Source: Buttiauxella noackiae ATCC 51607 (GTDB taxonomy: Bacteria; Pseudomonadota; Gammaproteobacteria; Enterobacterales; Enterobacteriaceae). Taken from it: a stretch of 58,048 nucleotides of DNA. A program made the translations under genes and the position numbers. The first letter of the stretch is position 1; the number at the start of each line of letters is the position of its first letter. Shown here one piece after another: positions 40,562-50,544 of this stretch. A model generated the notes under the pieces. The model was not told where the DNA came from. It did no database searches and saw nothing but the letters and a program-made list of their open reading frames with translations. The stretch is taken from contig NZ_LXEO01000043.1 of the NCBI RefSeq assembly GCF_001654865.1, positions 1-58,048 on the forward strand, in the 5' to 3' direction.

Positions 40562-41874
40562 GACTGACGTGCCGCCGCCATTAAGGCTTCAATATCATCC
40601 GCGGATTTCACCACGCTGGCGGTCAGATTTTCGTTACCGTCGGCGGTGATAAGAATATCGTCTTCAATACGAATACCAATGCCACGGTACTCGGCGGGCA
40701 CATCTGCATCTGGCCCAATGTATAAACCAGGTTCAACGGTGATAACCATTCCCGGCTCAAGCACCCGAGAGCGATCCTGACCATAAGCGCCAACGTCATG
40801 TACATCCAGCCCCAGCCAATGGCTCAAGCCGTGCATAAAGAATGGGCGATGGGCATTGTCAGCAATCAGTTGCTCAACCTCACCTTTGAGAATGCCGAGC
40901 TTCACCAGTCCATTAACCATAATGCGCACCACTTGCGTGGTAACTTCCTGCATCGAGGTGCCTGGACGATAGAGTTGTAGAGCAGTTTCAAGGGATTCGA
41001 GGACGATGTCGTAAATCGCACGCTGCGGCGCGCTGAATTTACCGTTCACCGGGAAGGTGCGGGTAATGTCACCGGCATAACCTTTGTATTCACAACCTGC
41101 GTCGATTAACACCAAATCACCATCACGCATCTGGCTTTCATTTTCGGTGTAATGAAGAATACAGCCGTTTTCACCGCTACCCACAATGGTATTGTAAGAG
41201 GGGAAACGCGCGCCATGACGATTAAATTCGTGATGGATTTCACCTTCAAGCTGGTATTCAAACATGCCCGACTGGCACTTTTCCATCGCACGGGTATGTG
41301 CAAGCGCAGTGATTTCCCCGGCGCGGCGCATAGCGACAATTTCTTCTTCCGACTTAAACAGGCGCTGTTCGTGAACCCAGGGGCGCCAGTCAGTCAGTGT
41401 CGTCGGTGCGCTGAGATTCTGACGAGATCCATGGCGCAGTTTATCCAGTGCGGCAAACACAATGTTATCGGCATAAGCGTATTCGCCCTGCGCGTGATAA
41501 ACCACATCAAGCCCGTTGAGCAATTGATGCAGTTGCTGGCCGATTTCGGAGAACGCCAGCGCACGATCAACACCCAGCTTTTCAGGCGCAGCTTCCTGCC
41601 CAAGACGGCGACCAAACCAGATTTCGGCCGTTTTATCACGCAGGCGGTTAAACAGAACGCTGTGGTTATGGGTCTCGTCGCTTTTAATCAATACCAGTAC
41701 AGCTTCAGGTTCGTTGAAACCGGTGAAGTACCAGAAATCGCTGTTCTGGCGATACGGATACTCACTGTCGGCACTGCGTGTTACCTCGGGAGCTGCAAAG
41801 ATAAGCGCGGCGCTTGCCGGAGCCATTTTGGCCAACAACGCCTGACGGCGCCGGAGAAATTCGTGCTGAGTCAT
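40558..41874 (-). CDS. pepP: Xaa-Pro aminopeptidase P
   Basis: A 438-residue M24 metallopeptidase that removes N-terminal residues before proline. The N-terminal creatinase-like domain covers about 1-170; the pita-bread catalytic domain has Mn ligands Asp in LVLIDAGCEYKGYAGDITRTF (two Asp), His in HGLSHWLGLDVHDVG, Glu in ITVEPGLY and Glu in GIRIEDDIL. Two ATG codons are adjacent after AGGAGGTGTG; the second (41874) has better spacing, the first would add one Met. Second gene after ygfB. Confidence 0.97.
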   Translation of the reverse strand: MTQHEFLRRRQALLAKMAPASAALIFAAPEVTRSADSEYPYRQNSDFWYFTGFNEPEAVLVLIKSDETHNHSVLFNRLRDKTAEIWFGRRLGQEAAPEKLGVDRALAFSEIGQQLHQLLNGLDVVYHAQGEYAYADNIVFAALDKLRHGSRQNLSAPTTLTDWRPWVHEQRLFKSEEEIVAMRRAGEITALAHTRAMEKCQSGMFEYQLEGEIHHEFNRHGARFPSYNTIVGSGENGCILHYTENESQMRDGDLVLIDAGCEYKGYAGDITRTFPVNGKFSAPQRAIYDIVLESLETALQLYRPGTSMQEVTTQVVRIMVNGLVKLGILKGEVEQLIADNAHRPFFMHGLSHWLGLDVHDVGAYGQDRSRVLEPGMVITVEPGLYIGPDADVPAEYRGIGIRIEDDILITADGNENLTASVVKSADDIEALMAAARQS

Positions 41875-41898
41875 CACACCTCCTGAAGCTTATAATTA

Positions 41899-42477
41899 TT
41901 AATGCAGAGTGGGTTTTTGCACTTCTGGCGCAGTCGGAACCGGGCGAGTAAAGGTGTCATGGCATAGCAATGCAGCCACTCGAACATACTCGACGATCTC
42001 TTCAAGCGACATTTCCAGCTCTTCCTGATCTTCGTCTTCGTCATAGCCCAGTTGCGCAATGTTACGCAAATCGTCGATAGCTTCGCCGGTTTCGCCAGTC
42101 ACTTTATCGAGCTTAGGTTGAGTCACGCCCAGACCCAGTAAAAAGTGGTTTACCCAACCCGCAAGAGCATCAGCACGCTGGAATACCGTTACATCGTCGC
42201 CATCTGGCAGATAAAGCTGAAACAGAAAACCATCATCTTCCAGCGAGTCACCGGTTGCGCCGTGCATCTGGCGAAGTGTATCTGCAAGGTTTTGCCCAAA
42301 AGCCAGACCTTCATTTGTCAGGTCGTGCAACAGCGGTTGCCAGCTGGTGTCTTTGTTGCCACCACATAGCATGCCGCTGATCAGGCCGTGCATTTCAGAG
42401 GCCGTCAGACCCACACCTTGTTGGTTCAATAGTTGGCCGACTAAGTCATAGTCAGGCATAGTGTTCTGTATAGACAT
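41899..42477 (-). CDS. ygfB: UPF0149 family protein YgfB
   Basis: A 192-residue cytoplasmic protein, first gene of the ygfB-pepP-ubiH-ubiI operon and very close to E. coli YgfB, especially over its acidic C-terminus ([25 protein letters not shown]). [17 protein letters not shown] is the family signature. In Pseudomonas the homologue modulates ampDh3 expression and beta-lactam resistance; no function is established in enterics that I know. The ATG at 42477 gives MSIQN, as in E. coli. Divergent from zapA. Confidence 0.95.
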   Translation of the reverse strand: MSIQNTMPDYDLVGQLLNQQGVGLTASEMHGLISGMLCGGNKDTSWQPLLHDLTNEGLAFGQNLADTLRQMHGATGDSLEDDGFLFQLYLPDGDDVTVFQRADALAGWVNHFLLGLGVTQPKLDKVTGETGEAIDDLRNIAQLGYDEDEDQEELEMSLEEIVEYVRVAALLCHDTFTRPVPTAPEVQKPTLH

Positions 42478-42643
42478 GCGCATTCGCCATCGTTGGCAGG
42501 GATAGTTCATGTTATGCTACCACCAGGGACCCCAAGGCACCAGAAAAGGGCTTGTATCTTCATTTCGGGATAGCTATAGTGACGCCCCTTTCGTTACCAG
42601 GTACGGTAAACGAAGGCAGGCGAGTTAACAGCAGGAAGGTGGC

Positions 42644-42973
42644 ATGTCTGCACAACCAGTCGATATCCAAATTTTCGGTCGTTCATTGCGCGTGAATTGT
42701 CCGCCTGAACAACAGGATGCACTGAATCTTGCGGCGGAAGAGCTTAATCAACGGTTGCAAGATTTAAAAGTTCGCACTAGAGTCACAAATACTGAGCAGT
42801 TAGTTTTCATCGCAGCACTGAACATTTGCTACGAGTTGGCTCAGGAAAAATCGAAAACCCGCGACTACGCTTCCAATATGGAAGAACGTATTCGAATGTT
42901 ACAGCAGACCATCGAACAAGCGTTGCTTGAACAAGGTCGCATAACAGAAAGACAGGGTCCAAATTTTGAATAA
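42644..42973 (+). CDS. zapA: Cell division protein ZapA
   Basis: A 109-residue cytoplasmic protein that bundles FtsZ filaments at the Z-ring and links to ZapB. The N-terminal globular domain has [19 protein letters not shown], and the long C-terminal coiled coil covers about 70-105. Length equals E. coli ZapA. AGGAAGG precedes the ATG. It is divergent from ygfB and followed by 6S RNA 41 bases later, the conserved zapA-ssrS-fau order. Confidence 0.97.
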   Translation: MSAQPVDIQIFGRSLRVNCPPEQQDALNLAAEELNQRLQDLKVRTRVTNTEQLVFIAALNICYELAQEKSKTRDYASNMEERIRMLQQTIEQALLEQGRITERQGPNFE

Positions 42974-43014
42974 CACTTCGCAGTTACCTATGGTAGAGTA
43001 ACTTTGAAGACCAA

Positions 43015-43198
43015 ATTTCTCTGAGATGTTTGCATGCGGGCCAGTCCCCTGAGCCGATATTTCATACCACAAGAATGTGGCGCTCCAGATTCTGTGAGCA
43101 TGCTCGGTCCGTCCGAGAAGCCTGATGATTCTGACGCTGCATTCACCTTGAACCAAGGGTTCAAGGGTTACAGCCTGCGGCGGCATCTCGGAGATTCC
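43015..43198 (+). ncRNA. ssrS: 6S RNA
   Basis: 184 bases very close to E. coli 6S RNA. The ends ATTTCTCTGAGATG and CATCTCGGAGATTCC form the closing stem, and the conserved central-bubble arms are CCCCTGAGCCGATATTTC and ATTCACCTTGAACC with GAACCAAGGGTTC. It mimics an open promoter, binds sigma-70 RNA polymerase and dampens transcription in stationary phase. It is cotranscribed with fau, whose ATG lies 25 bases downstream. Confidence 0.97.
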
Positions 43199-43223
43199 CT
43201 CTTTCTACCAACCAGTCATCACC

Positions 43224-43820
43224 ATGACGAAAATTCAGTTAATCCCATCGCTTCGCCAGGAAATCCGACAACATATTCGGCAACGACGCCGTGCACTCAC
43301 TCCAATTGAACAACACCATTTTGCTGAACTTGCCGCTGTGCGGATGCTCGCATACGGGCCTATTGCAAAAGCAGCTACGGTCGCCGTGTTTTTGTCGTTT
43401 GATGGTGAACTGGATACCACGCCGTTAATTCGCGCTTTATGGCAAGCAGGAAAAACCGTTTATCTTCCAGTGCTTCATCCTTTTAGTAAGGGCAATTTGC
43501 TGTTTCTGCGTTATGCCCAGGATAGCCACCTGGTGATGAATCGTCTGAAAATCCTTGAGCCCAAACTTGATGTCCGCGACGTGCTACCGCTGAATAAACT
43601 GGATGTGCTGATTACGCCGCTGGTTGCTTTCGACGAGCAAGGGCAAAGACTGGGAATGGGTGGTGGTTTTTACGATCGCACGCTGCAGAACTGGCAGCAG
43701 CATGGTTTGTGGCCAGTTGGGCTGGCACACGATTTCCAGCACGTTCCGGCGTTACCCGCAGAAGAATGGGATATCCCATTGCCTGCGGTCGTCACGCCGT
43801 CAAAGATTTGGCAGTGGTGA
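43224..43820 (+). CDS. fau: 5-formyltetrahydrofolate cyclo-ligase
   Basis: A 198-residue ATP-dependent enzyme (YgfA) that converts 5-formyl-THF to 5,10-methenyl-THF; in E. coli it affects persister formation. Conserved parts are VAVFLSFDGELDTTPLI, VYLPVLHP, the phosphate/folate site LDVLITPLVAFDEQGQRLGMGGGFYDRTL and the C-terminal LPAVVTPS. The ATG at 43224 lacks a clear ribosome site, so an internal start giving the shorter K-12-type protein cannot be excluded. Linked to 6S RNA upstream. Confidence 0.95.
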   Translation: MTKIQLIPSLRQEIRQHIRQRRRALTPIEQHHFAELAAVRMLAYGPIAKAATVAVFLSFDGELDTTPLIRALWQAGKTVYLPVLHPFSKGNLLFLRYAQDSHLVMNRLKILEPKLDVRDVLPLNKLDVLITPLVAFDEQGQRLGMGGGFYDRTLQNWQQHGLWPVGLAHDFQHVPALPAEEWDIPLPAVVTPSKIWQW

Positions 43821-43822
43821 GA

Positions 43823-44434
43823 TCAGGCTACGCGCAGTTTCAGTAGCTGTTTTGTGTGCCAGTATTGCAGTATCAAAACCGTAGTCAGCGCACCGAGAAG
43901 CGCACAAAACATATCTGATTGTGTGTCCCAGACGTCGCCCTGAGTCCCCAAAAACTCATCTGCTCCCTGCCCTAATGACAGCGCCGCCGCCCATTCAATG
44001 AGTTCATAAACCGCACTGATGGCGAGTGCGACGCAGCACACCAGAAACGCGATCATTTTACGCCCACGAACATAGCCACCCCGAATCAGAATTTCTCGTG
44101 CCGCCAGTGCGGGAACCAGCCCCTGGAAAAAATGTCCGAGTTTGTCATAAGGATTACGGCTCAAACCCAACCACTCCTGAACTTCAAAACCGATCGGCAC
44201 TTTGGCGTAGGTATACAAACCGCCCACCATCAAAATAATGGCGTGCAGAAAAATCAAAATATAGAGCAGTGGCGTGAGGGGAAAACGCGAATGAGTCGCT
44301 AAAAGCAGAGGGATAATGATAATGACCGGAGTGACTTCCATCAGCCAGGTCAGCCTGTCTGCGGTGCTAAATCCCGTATAGATGAGAATCAGCAGAAGTA
44401 TAAAGGCACCGGATTTTAAGAATGTAGTTGTCAT
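43823..44434 (-). CDS. DUF2238 inner-membrane protein (YjdF-like)
   Basis: A 203-residue membrane protein with about six helices. It matches the DUF2238/YjdF pattern: LSRNPYDKLGHFFQGLVPALAAREILIR in the middle and YELIEWAAALSLGQGADEFLGTQGDVWDTQSDMF near the end, with conserved Asp/His/Glu that could bind a metal. The ATG at 44434 begins just before helix 1; the frame is open to 44491. Function unknown; YjdF is a different locus in E. coli, and in E. coli this fau-serA gap holds a Sib/Ibs toxin-antitoxin element instead. Convergent with fau, 2 bases apart. Confidence 0.88.
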   Translation of the reverse strand: MTTTFLKSGAFILLLILIYTGFSTADRLTWLMEVTPVIIIIPLLLATHSRFPLTPLLYILIFLHAIILMVGGLYTYAKVPIGFEVQEWLGLSRNPYDKLGHFFQGLVPALAAREILIRGGYVRGRKMIAFLVCCVALAISAVYELIEWAAALSLGQGADEFLGTQGDVWDTQSDMFCALLGALTTVLILQYWHTKQLLKLRVA

Positions 44435-44510
44435 GTTACTTCGCCACCTGGCTAAAAGCCTAACTATCCGTGGGACAGGCGGAAAAAACAACTCAGGAAA
44501 AGGACTTTAA

Positions 44511-44540
44511 GAAAAAACGGGAGCCCGTGCAGGCTCCCGT
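44511..44540 (-). terminator. Strong terminator of serA
   Basis: 9-bp GC-rich stem ACGGGAGCC/GGCTCCCGT, 6-base loop, followed on the minus strand by TTTTTTCTT. It starts 10 bases after the serA stop. Confidence 0.92.
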
Positions 44541-44550
44541 AGACTTGAGA

Positions 44551-45789
44551 TTAGTAAAGCAGACGGGCGCGGATAGTGCCCGGAATCGCCTTCATAGATT
44601 TCAGTGCCGCTTCAGCAATATCTTCTTCGGCGTCCACATCAATAACGACATAACCCATTTGCGGAGTTGTTTGCAGGTATTGAGCAGCAATGTTGATACC
44701 TTGCTCGGCAAAAATCTGGTTCAGTGCGGTCAAAATGCCCGGGCGGTTTTCATGAATATGCAGCAAACGGCTGGTGCTTCCACCGTGCAGCGGCAGAGAC
44801 ACCTCTGGGAAATTCACCGCAGACAACGTTGAGCCGTTATCAGAGTATTTTGCAAGCTTGCCAGCGACTTCCAGGCCGATATTCTCCTGCGCTTCCTGAG
44901 TAGAGCCGCCAATGTGCGGAGTCAGGATCACGTTATCAAACTCACACAGTGGTGACGTGAACGGGTCACTGTTGGTCGCAGGCTCAGTTGGGAAGACGTC
45001 GATTGCCGCCCCCGCCAGATGCTTACTTGCCAGCGCATCACACAGAGCCGGGATATCAACAACGGTACCGCGCGCGCAGTTAATCAACAGTGAACCTGGT
45101 TTCATCAGCGCTAATTCATTTGCACCAATCATATTCTTCGTAGATGCATTTTCAGGCACATGCAGACTAATCACGTCGCTCATATTGAGCAGGTCTGAAA
45201 GATGTTGAACCTGAGTCGCGTTACCCAGCGTCAGCTTGTTTTCAATATCGTAAAAATAGACGTGCATCCCCAGCGCTTCAGCCAGAATACCCAACTGAGT
45301 CCCGATATGGCCGTAACCGATGATGCCGAGTTTTTTACCACGCGCCTCAAAAGAACCAACCGCCAGCTTATTCCACACGCCGCGGTGTGCTTTGGCGTTC
45401 GCTTCCGGTACACCACGCAGCAGCAGCAGCAGTTGGCCAATAACCAACTCAGCAACAGAACGAGTGTTGGAGAACGGAGCATTAAACACTGGTACACCGC
45501 GTTTAGCCGCAGCATCCAGGTCAACCTGGTTGGTGCCGATGCAGAAACAACCCACAGCCACCAGCTTTTCAGCCGCCGACAGAACATCTTCAGTTAAGTT
45601 AGTACGGGAACGCAGACCAATGAAATGCGCATCACGGATCGACTCTTTAAGGGCTTCGCTATCCAGCGCGCCTTTGTGATATTCGATGTTGGTATAGCCT
45701 GCTGCGCGAAGGTTATCCACGGCTTTCTGGTGTACGCCTTCCACCAGCAGGAATTTAATCTTGTCTTTATCCAGTGATACTTTTGCCAT
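44551..45789 (-). CDS. serA: D-3-phosphoglycerate dehydrogenase
   Basis: A 412-residue enzyme for the first step of serine synthesis, inhibited by serine through its C-terminal ACT domain (about 340-412; TSRLLHIHENRPGILTALNQ). NAD binds at LGIIGYGHIGTQLG; the active-site residues are Arg in NCARGTVVDI, Glu in DVFPTEPA and His in LTPHIGGSTQEAQE. Two residues longer than E. coli SerA. Upstream is 280 bases shared with rpiA, AT-rich and holding no visible gene; Lrp control is known in E. coli. Confidence 0.98.
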   Translation of the reverse strand: MAKVSLDKDKIKFLLVEGVHQKAVDNLRAAGYTNIEYHKGALDSEALKESIRDAHFIGLRSRTNLTEDVLSAAEKLVAVGCFCIGTNQVDLDAAAKRGVPVFNAPFSNTRSVAELVIGQLLLLLRGVPEANAKAHRGVWNKLAVGSFEARGKKLGIIGYGHIGTQLGILAEALGMHVYFYDIENKLTLGNATQVQHLSDLLNMSDVISLHVPENASTKNMIGANELALMKPGSLLINCARGTVVDIPALCDALASKHLAGAAIDVFPTEPATNSDPFTSPLCEFDNVILTPHIGGSTQEAQENIGLEVAGKLAKYSDNGSTLSAVNFPEVSLPLHGGSTSRLLHIHENRPGILTALNQIFAEQGINIAAQYLQTTPQMGYVVIDVDAEEDIAEAALKSMKAIPGTIRARLLY

Positions 45790-46040
45790 TTCCCGACCCT
45801 ATTTTTAGAACTGATGTTGTGCTGTGTGATAAGACACCCTTCTGCCAAAATATCAAAAAATACGGGCGGGGCAATATAAACGATTGCGCACTCATCTGGT
45901 CAAAAAAGGAATAAGCCATAGCTGGCAGCAGAAAATGCTAAGTAGAAGAGAGAACCAGGAATGAAAAGTAGACAGTTGTTAATAATGTGACATATGTCAC
46001 CAAATTTGGCGTTAGATTATTTTGTCATTTTTTATTCATT

Positions 46041-46062
46041 TTAAGGGGCGCTAATGCGCCCC
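46041..46062 (-). terminator. Terminator of rpiA
   Basis: 7-bp stem GGGGCGC/GCGCCCC with loop TAAT, followed on the minus strand by TTAAAATGAATAAAAAAT. It lies 8 bases after the rpiA stop. Confidence 0.75.
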
Positions 46063-46069
46063 GGTCATA

Positions 46070-46729
46070 TCATTTCACAATGGTTTTCACGCCATCGGCT
46101 GTACCAATCAACGCAACATCTGCGCCACGGTTAGCAAACAGGCCGACAGTCACGACACCAGGTATGCCGTTAATTGCATTTTCCAATGCAATTGGCTCGA
46201 CAATGCTCAGGCCATAAACATCAAGAATGATGTTGCCGTTATCGGTCACCACACCCTGGCGGTATTCAGGGCGGCCGCCCAGTTTGACCAGTTGGCGAGC
46301 CACACAACTACGTGCCATTGGAATCACTTCAACCGGCAGAGGGAAGTTACCAAGAATACCCACTTGCTTGGACGCATCAGCAATGCAGATAAACTTTTCC
46401 GCCACAGACGCGATGATTTTTTCGCGGGTAAGAGCGGCACCACCGCCTTTGATCATTTGCATCTGGCCGTTGATCTCATCTGCGCCATCTACGTAGATGC
46501 CCAGTGAGTCCACTTCGTTAAGATCGTAAACCGTGATACCAAGGCTTTTCAGTTTGGCGGTAGAAGCGTCGGAGCTAGAAACAGCGCCATCAATTTGATG
46601 CTTGATAGTCCCGAGAGCATCAATAAAGTGCGCGGCAGTTGAGCCAGTACCCACACCAACGATCGTGCCTGGTTGCACATATTGTAATGCTGCCCAGCCG
46701 ACTGCTTTTTTCAGTTCATCCTGCGTCAT
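46070..46729 (-). CDS. rpiA: Ribose-5-phosphate isomerase A
   Basis: A 219-residue enzyme, the E. coli length, that interconverts ribose-5-phosphate and ribulose-5-phosphate. The phosphate loop is [13 protein letters not shown], the DGADEI motif holds the catalytic-site Asp pair, and [12 protein letters not shown] carries the Lys and Glu. The ATG at 46729 gives [12 protein letters not shown]; the frame continues to 46774 without family sequence. Divergent from argP. Confidence 0.98.
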   Translation of the reverse strand: MTQDELKKAVGWAALQYVQPGTIVGVGTGSTAAHFIDALGTIKHQIDGAVSSSDASTAKLKSLGITVYDLNEVDSLGIYVDGADEINGQMQMIKGGGAALTREKIIASVAEKFICIADASKQVGILGNFPLPVEVIPMARSCVARQLVKLGGRPEYRQGVVTDNGNIILDVYGLSIVEPIALENAINGIPGVVTVGLFANRGADVALIGTADGVKTIVK

Positions 46730-46896
46730 GGTTTTTTGCCTGTGCTGTGAAAACTGACGCGCATTATAGAGCAAGCTTCAAAAAAATGTCCTGCGATTGC
46801 CGTAATACTCAGGCGAACTTTGCGGTTTTGGTCTGGATCAGCGGCAAATTTATGTCATAGTGCGGGGATAACAAAAACAGGAGTTAGCTAACAACA

Positions 46897-47796
46897 ATGA
46901 AACGCCCGGACTATAGAACGCTACAGGCGCTGGATGCAGTCATTCGTGAACGAGGATTTGAGCGCGCGGCACAAAAGCTCTGCATTACTCAATCAGCCGT
47001 TTCACAGCGTATCAAGCAACTGGAAAATATGTTCGGCCAACCGTTGTTAGTGCGCACCGTGCCACCCCGTCCAACCGAACAAGGGCAAAAGTTACTGGCG
47101 TTGTTACGCCAGGTCGAACTGCTTGAAGAAGAGTGGTTGGGCGATGAACAAACGGGCTCCACGCCACTGCTGCTTTCGCTTGCGGTGAACGCCGACAGTC
47201 TGGCAACCTGGTTGCTGCCGGCACTCGCGCCTGTTCTGGCAGACTCCCCTATCCGCCTTAATCTTCAGGTTGAAGATGAAACCCGAACGCAAGAACGCCT
47301 GCGTCGCGGTGAAGTGGTCGGTGCGGTGTCCATTCAGCCACAGCCGCTGCCAAGCTGCCTGGTCGACCGACTCGGTGCGCTAGATTATCTGTTTGTCGGT
47401 TCGAAAGATTTTGCAGCGCGCTATTTCCCGAACGGCGTCACGCGTTCAGCGCTGCTAAAAGCCCCTGCCGTCGCGTTTGACCATCTCGACGACATGCATC
47501 AAGCGTTCTTACAGCAAAATTTCGATTTGTCGCCGGGCAGCGTGCCGTGCCACATTGTTAACTCGTCGGAAGCCTTCGTACAACTGGCGCGCCAGGGAAC
47601 CACATGTTGCATGATTCCGCATCTGCAAATTGAAAGAGAGATTAACAACGGTGAGCTGATTGACCTGACACCGGGGCTGATGCAACGCCGGATGCTTTAC
47701 TGGCACCGCTTTGCGCCAGAAAGCCGCATGATGCGTAATGTGACCGATGCACTGCTTGAATACGGACATAAAGTTCTACGACAGGACGCAGAATAG
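46897..47796 (+). CDS. argP: LysR-type regulator ArgP (IciA)
   Basis: A 299-residue regulator with an N-terminal winged helix (about 1-60; [24 protein letters not shown]) and effector domain. ArgP senses the arginine/lysine balance and activates argO, which lies 955 bases beyond its stop, as well as dapB and other genes. GGAG precedes the ATG. The organisation argP-yggE-argO matches E. coli. A perfect terminator follows. Confidence 0.97.
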   Translation: MKRPDYRTLQALDAVIRERGFERAAQKLCITQSAVSQRIKQLENMFGQPLLVRTVPPRPTEQGQKLLALLRQVELLEEEWLGDEQTGSTPLLLSLAVNADSLATWLLPALAPVLADSPIRLNLQVEDETRTQERLRRGEVVGAVSIQPQPLPSCLVDRLGALDYLFVGSKDFAARYFPNGVTRSALLKAPAVAFDHLDDMHQAFLQQNFDLSPGSVPCHIVNSSEAFVQLARQGTTCCMIPHLQIEREINNGELIDLTPGLMQRRMLYWHRFAPESRMMRNVTDALLEYGHKVLRQDAE

Positions 47797-47799
47797 AAA

Positions 47800-47832
47800 A
47801 AGGCCGCTAATATTTAGCGGCCTTCTTGTTTT
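47800..47832 (+). terminator. Terminator of argP
   Basis: 11-bp perfect stem AAGGCCGCTAA/TTAGCGGCCTT, loop TAT, then CTTGTTTT, 3 bases after the stop. Confidence 0.9.
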
Positions 47833-47859
47833 GTCGGATGACGCTAACGCTTATCCGAC
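47833..47859. repeat. REP-type palindrome
   Basis: GTCGGATgacgctaacgcttATCCGAC matches the common enterobacterial REP/PU pattern (GTCGGAT...ATCCGAC), placed right after the argP terminator. Confidence 0.7.
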
Positions 47860-47876
47860 TTACATTTTACGATTTT

Positions 47877-47906
47877 GTAGGGTGGGTAAGCGCAGCGCCA
47901 TCCACC
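47877..47906. repeat. REP-like palindromic repeat (copy 2)
   Basis: GTAGGGTGGGTAAGCGCAGC...CCATCCACC is the reverse complement of the copy at 36049-36078 with a few changes. It lies between the argP terminator and the yggE stop. Confidence 0.65.
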
Positions 47907-47908
47907 AT

Positions 47909-48643
47909 TTATTGTGCAGACTGCTCGCTCTTAGCGCGTTCGAGTTCAAACACCACATCAACCTGATCGTCAAACTGAATTGTTTGCTGATCGTAGGTAT
48001 CCTGGGCTGAAACCGGCGCAGCCGCGTCAGCTTTCATCATCCGTACCATCGGCGCGGGCTGGTAGTTAGAGACGTGGTAACGCACGCTATAAACTGGGCC
48101 CAACTTGCTGCTAAAGCCTTCGGCCAGCAGTTTTGCCTGGCGAACGGCATCGTCAATAGCGGCTTTACGTGCTTTGTCTTTATAAGCTTCCGGGTTTGCA
48201 ACCCCCAGAGAAACAGAACGAATTTCGTTAAGACCCGCTTTTAATGCGCCATCAAGCAACTCGTTCATTTTGTCGAGTTTACGCAGCGTGACATCAACCT
48301 GACGCACGGCAATGTAGCCTTTAAGCTGCGTTTTACCATCTTTCAGGTATTCATATTCTGGTTGGGTACGAAGATTGGCAGCATTGATGTCTTTCTTCTC
48401 AATGCCACTTTGCTGCAAGAATGTCAGGTATTGTGCAACGCGATCGTCAGCCTGTTTTTTAGCTGATGCAGCATCTTTGGCTGACACATTAACTTCGATT
48501 GCGAGCTTAGCAATGTCAGGAACAGCATCCACGCTTGCGGTGCCGGATGTCACGACATGTGGGCCATTTGGCAACTCATCGGCCAACGCCGGAACCGAAC
48601 CTAATCCCACTAAAGCGGCTAATGCCAGGGTTTTAAACTTCAC
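47909..48643 (-). CDS. yggE: Periplasmic SIMPL domain protein YggE
   Basis: A 244-residue protein with a Sec signal peptide (cleaved near PALA/DE) and one SIMPL domain (about 28-235; VVTSGTASVDAVPDIAKLAIEVN). YggE is linked to lowered oxidative stress in E. coli, but its biochemical action is not known. The start is GTG at 48643 with GGAGG upstream. It follows argO on the same strand after 108 bases. Confidence 0.95.
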   Translation of the reverse strand: MKFKTLALAALVGLGSVPALADELPNGPHVVTSGTASVDAVPDIAKLAIEVNVSAKDAASAKKQADDRVAQYLTFLQQSGIEKKDINAANLRTQPEYEYLKDGKTQLKGYIAVRQVDVTLRKLDKMNELLDGALKAGLNEIRSVSLGVANPEAYKDKARKAAIDDAVRQAKLLAEGFSSKLGPVYSVRYHVSNYQPAPMVRMMKADAAAPVSAQDTYDQQTIQFDDQVDVVFELERAKSEQSAQ

Positions 48644-48751
48644 TGTAATTCCTCCATGCTACATTCCACTGTCATTACGTCTGCAAAATACACTGACGTC
48701 TGGCTGCAAGCTTAGCCTGGAATAGTCAGTTGTCTATCAGATAAAGGCTAA

Positions 48752-49387
48752 TTAACCTATCAGCGATGCAATGTGGCGAACCCCGTCAGACGCAAGCTGC
48801 AACGCGATAACCCACATCACCACGCCAACCACACCATTAATAATACGCTGCGCTTTCGCGGTACGCAGGCGCGGTGCCAGCCATGCCGCCAGCAGTGCCA
48901 GACCATAAAACCACAGAACAGACGCACTCACGGTACCTAATGCAAACCAGCGTTTCGGTTCATCAGCCAGTTGCCCGCCGAGACTCCCCAGCACCACAAA
49001 AGTATCCAGATAAACATGCGGATTAAGCCAGGTCACCGCCAGTACGGTGGCGATAATTTTCCAGCGCCCTTGCTTCATCACCTCAGCCGACGCCAGCTCA
49101 ACGCTGCTGCTCATCGCGGTACGCAATGCGCCCCAGCCATACCACAAGAGGAATGCCACACCGCCCCACGTGACGATAGCCAGCAGCCATGGCGATTGCA
49201 TCAGCAGCGCGCTACCGCCAAATATCCCACCGCAAATCAGCACTACATCGCTAATTGCGCAAAGAGAAGCAATCATCAGATGATATTGGCGGCGAATGCC
49301 CTGGTTCATCACAAACGCATTTTGTGGCCCCAGCGGCAGGATTAACGCAGCGCCCAATGTAAGACCTTGAAAGAAATAAGATAACAC
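48752..49387 (-). CDS. argO: Arginine exporter ArgO
   Basis: A 211-residue LysE-family inner-membrane exporter of arginine (and canavanine) with about six helices. [20 protein letters not shown] near the N-terminus and [19 protein letters not shown] in the middle are the family motifs. The start is GTG, as in E. coli. Activated by ArgP with arginine; the 108-base AT-rich region upstream (49388-49495) is the expected ArgP site and contains a TTATTAG/CTAATAA dyad. Confidence 0.97.
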   Translation of the reverse strand: MLSYFFQGLTLGAALILPLGPQNAFVMNQGIRRQYHLMIASLCAISDVVLICGGIFGGSALLMQSPWLLAIVTWGGVAFLLWYGWGALRTAMSSSVELASAEVMKQGRWKIIATVLAVTWLNPHVYLDTFVVLGSLGGQLADEPKRWFALGTVSASVLWFYGLALLAAWLAPRLRTAKAQRIINGVVGVVMWVIALQLASDGVRHIASLIG

Positions 49388-49495
49388 GGTGATTCACTCT
49401 TCAATGTTTAGCGATTGAGGAAGAGTGTAATGAGGAATAATTATTAGAGGAAATGGATAATATTAATGGCTTATTAGTATGGCTAATAATAATCA

Positions 49496-49513
49496 GGCCA
49501 GCCGAAGCTGGCC
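49496..49513 (-). terminator. Terminator of mscS
   Basis: Perfect 7-bp stem GGCCAGC/GCTGGCC with a UUCG loop on the minus strand, followed by TGATTATTATT, 13 bases after the mscS stop. Confidence 0.75.
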
Positions 49514-49526
49514 GAGAAAATCATTC

Positions 49527-50387
49527 TTATGCAGCTTCTGCTTCTTTCACACGTTTGAAATTCACATCCATTTGCGGATAAGGGAAGCTGATCCCCTGTG
49601 CATCAAACTCGCGTTTAATGCGTTCCAGCACATCCCAATAGACATTTTGCAGGTCACCACTGTTGCTCCAGGCACGTACCACAAAGTTAATGGTTGATGG
49701 CCCAAGCTCATTGAGGCGCACGGTGATTTCGCGGTCTTTTAGCACACGCTCATCGCTGGTGATGATATCTGTCAGGATTTGCTTAACTTTATCGATATCC
49801 GAATCGTACGCCACGCCGATGATAAATTCGTTGCGGCGCACCGGTTCGCGGGAGAAGTTAATAATATTGCCGGCGATAATTTTACCATTTGGCACGACAA
49901 CGATTTTGCCGTCTACAGTGCGCAAAGTGGTGGAGAAAATCTGCACATTCAGTACCGAGCCTGCAATACCGCCGAGATCAACATATTCACCCGCGCGGAA
50001 TGGGCGGAAGGTAACCAGCAAGACGCCTGCCGCAAGGTTAGAAAGCGAACCTTGCAATGCCAGGCCAATGGCTAAACCTGCGGCACCGAGCACAGCGATA
50101 ACGGACGCAGTCTGTACGCCAACGCGCCCCAGCGCGGCAATTAATGTAAATGCGATGATGCCGTAACGCACCAGAGCGGAAAGGAAATCAGCTACCGTCG
50201 CATCAATACCACGCGCCAACATCACACGGTTAATAGTATTGGAAACCACGCGAGCCACGATCATCCCGACGATGATTATCGCAATCGCCGCCACAATGTT
50301 GACCGCATAGCTCAGCAGTAACGCCTGGTTGCGCACCAGCCAGCCTCCAGCATTATTAATACTGTCTACTACGTTGAGATCTTCCAT
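49527..50387 (-). CDS. mscS: Small-conductance mechanosensitive channel MscS
   Basis: A 286-residue inner-membrane channel, the E. coli length, which opens under membrane tension to release solutes on hypo-osmotic shock. Three helices span about 25-125; the pore helix has the Gly/Ala pattern [23 protein letters not shown]. The beta domain starts at [14 protein letters not shown], and the cytoplasmic cage ends at the C-terminus. Here its upstream neighbour is tdcE, not fbaA as in E. coli. Confidence 0.98.
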   Translation of the reverse strand: MEDLNVVDSINNAGGWLVRNQALLLSYAVNIVAAIAIIIVGMIVARVVSNTINRVMLARGIDATVADFLSALVRYGIIAFTLIAALGRVGVQTASVIAVLGAAGLAIGLALQGSLSNLAAGVLLVTFRPFRAGEYVDLGGIAGSVLNVQIFSTTLRTVDGKIVVVPNGKIIAGNIINFSREPVRRNEFIIGVAYDSDIDKVKQILTDIITSDERVLKDREITVRLNELGPSTINFVVRAWSNSGDLQNVYWDVLERIKREFDAQGISFPYPQMDVNFKRVKEAEAA

Positions 50388-50491
50388 TCACGGTTCCTTG
50401 TCATTACTGATTTTTGCGCCTGAAAGGCACAACAGAGAGTTTAAAGGGTAAACAAAACAACCGAATATGCCAAGTTGCTCACAAATTTGGC

Positions 50492-50518
50492 CGAAAAAAA
50501 CCCGCACGTGGCGGGTTT
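50492..50518 (-). terminator. Terminator of the tdc operon
   Basis: 8-bp stem AAACCCGC/GCGGGTTT, loop ACGTG, followed on the minus strand by a run of T, 27 bases after the tdcE stop. Confidence 0.9.
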
Positions 50519-50544
50519 AAAGAGTGAATAAATGCAGCGAGGTA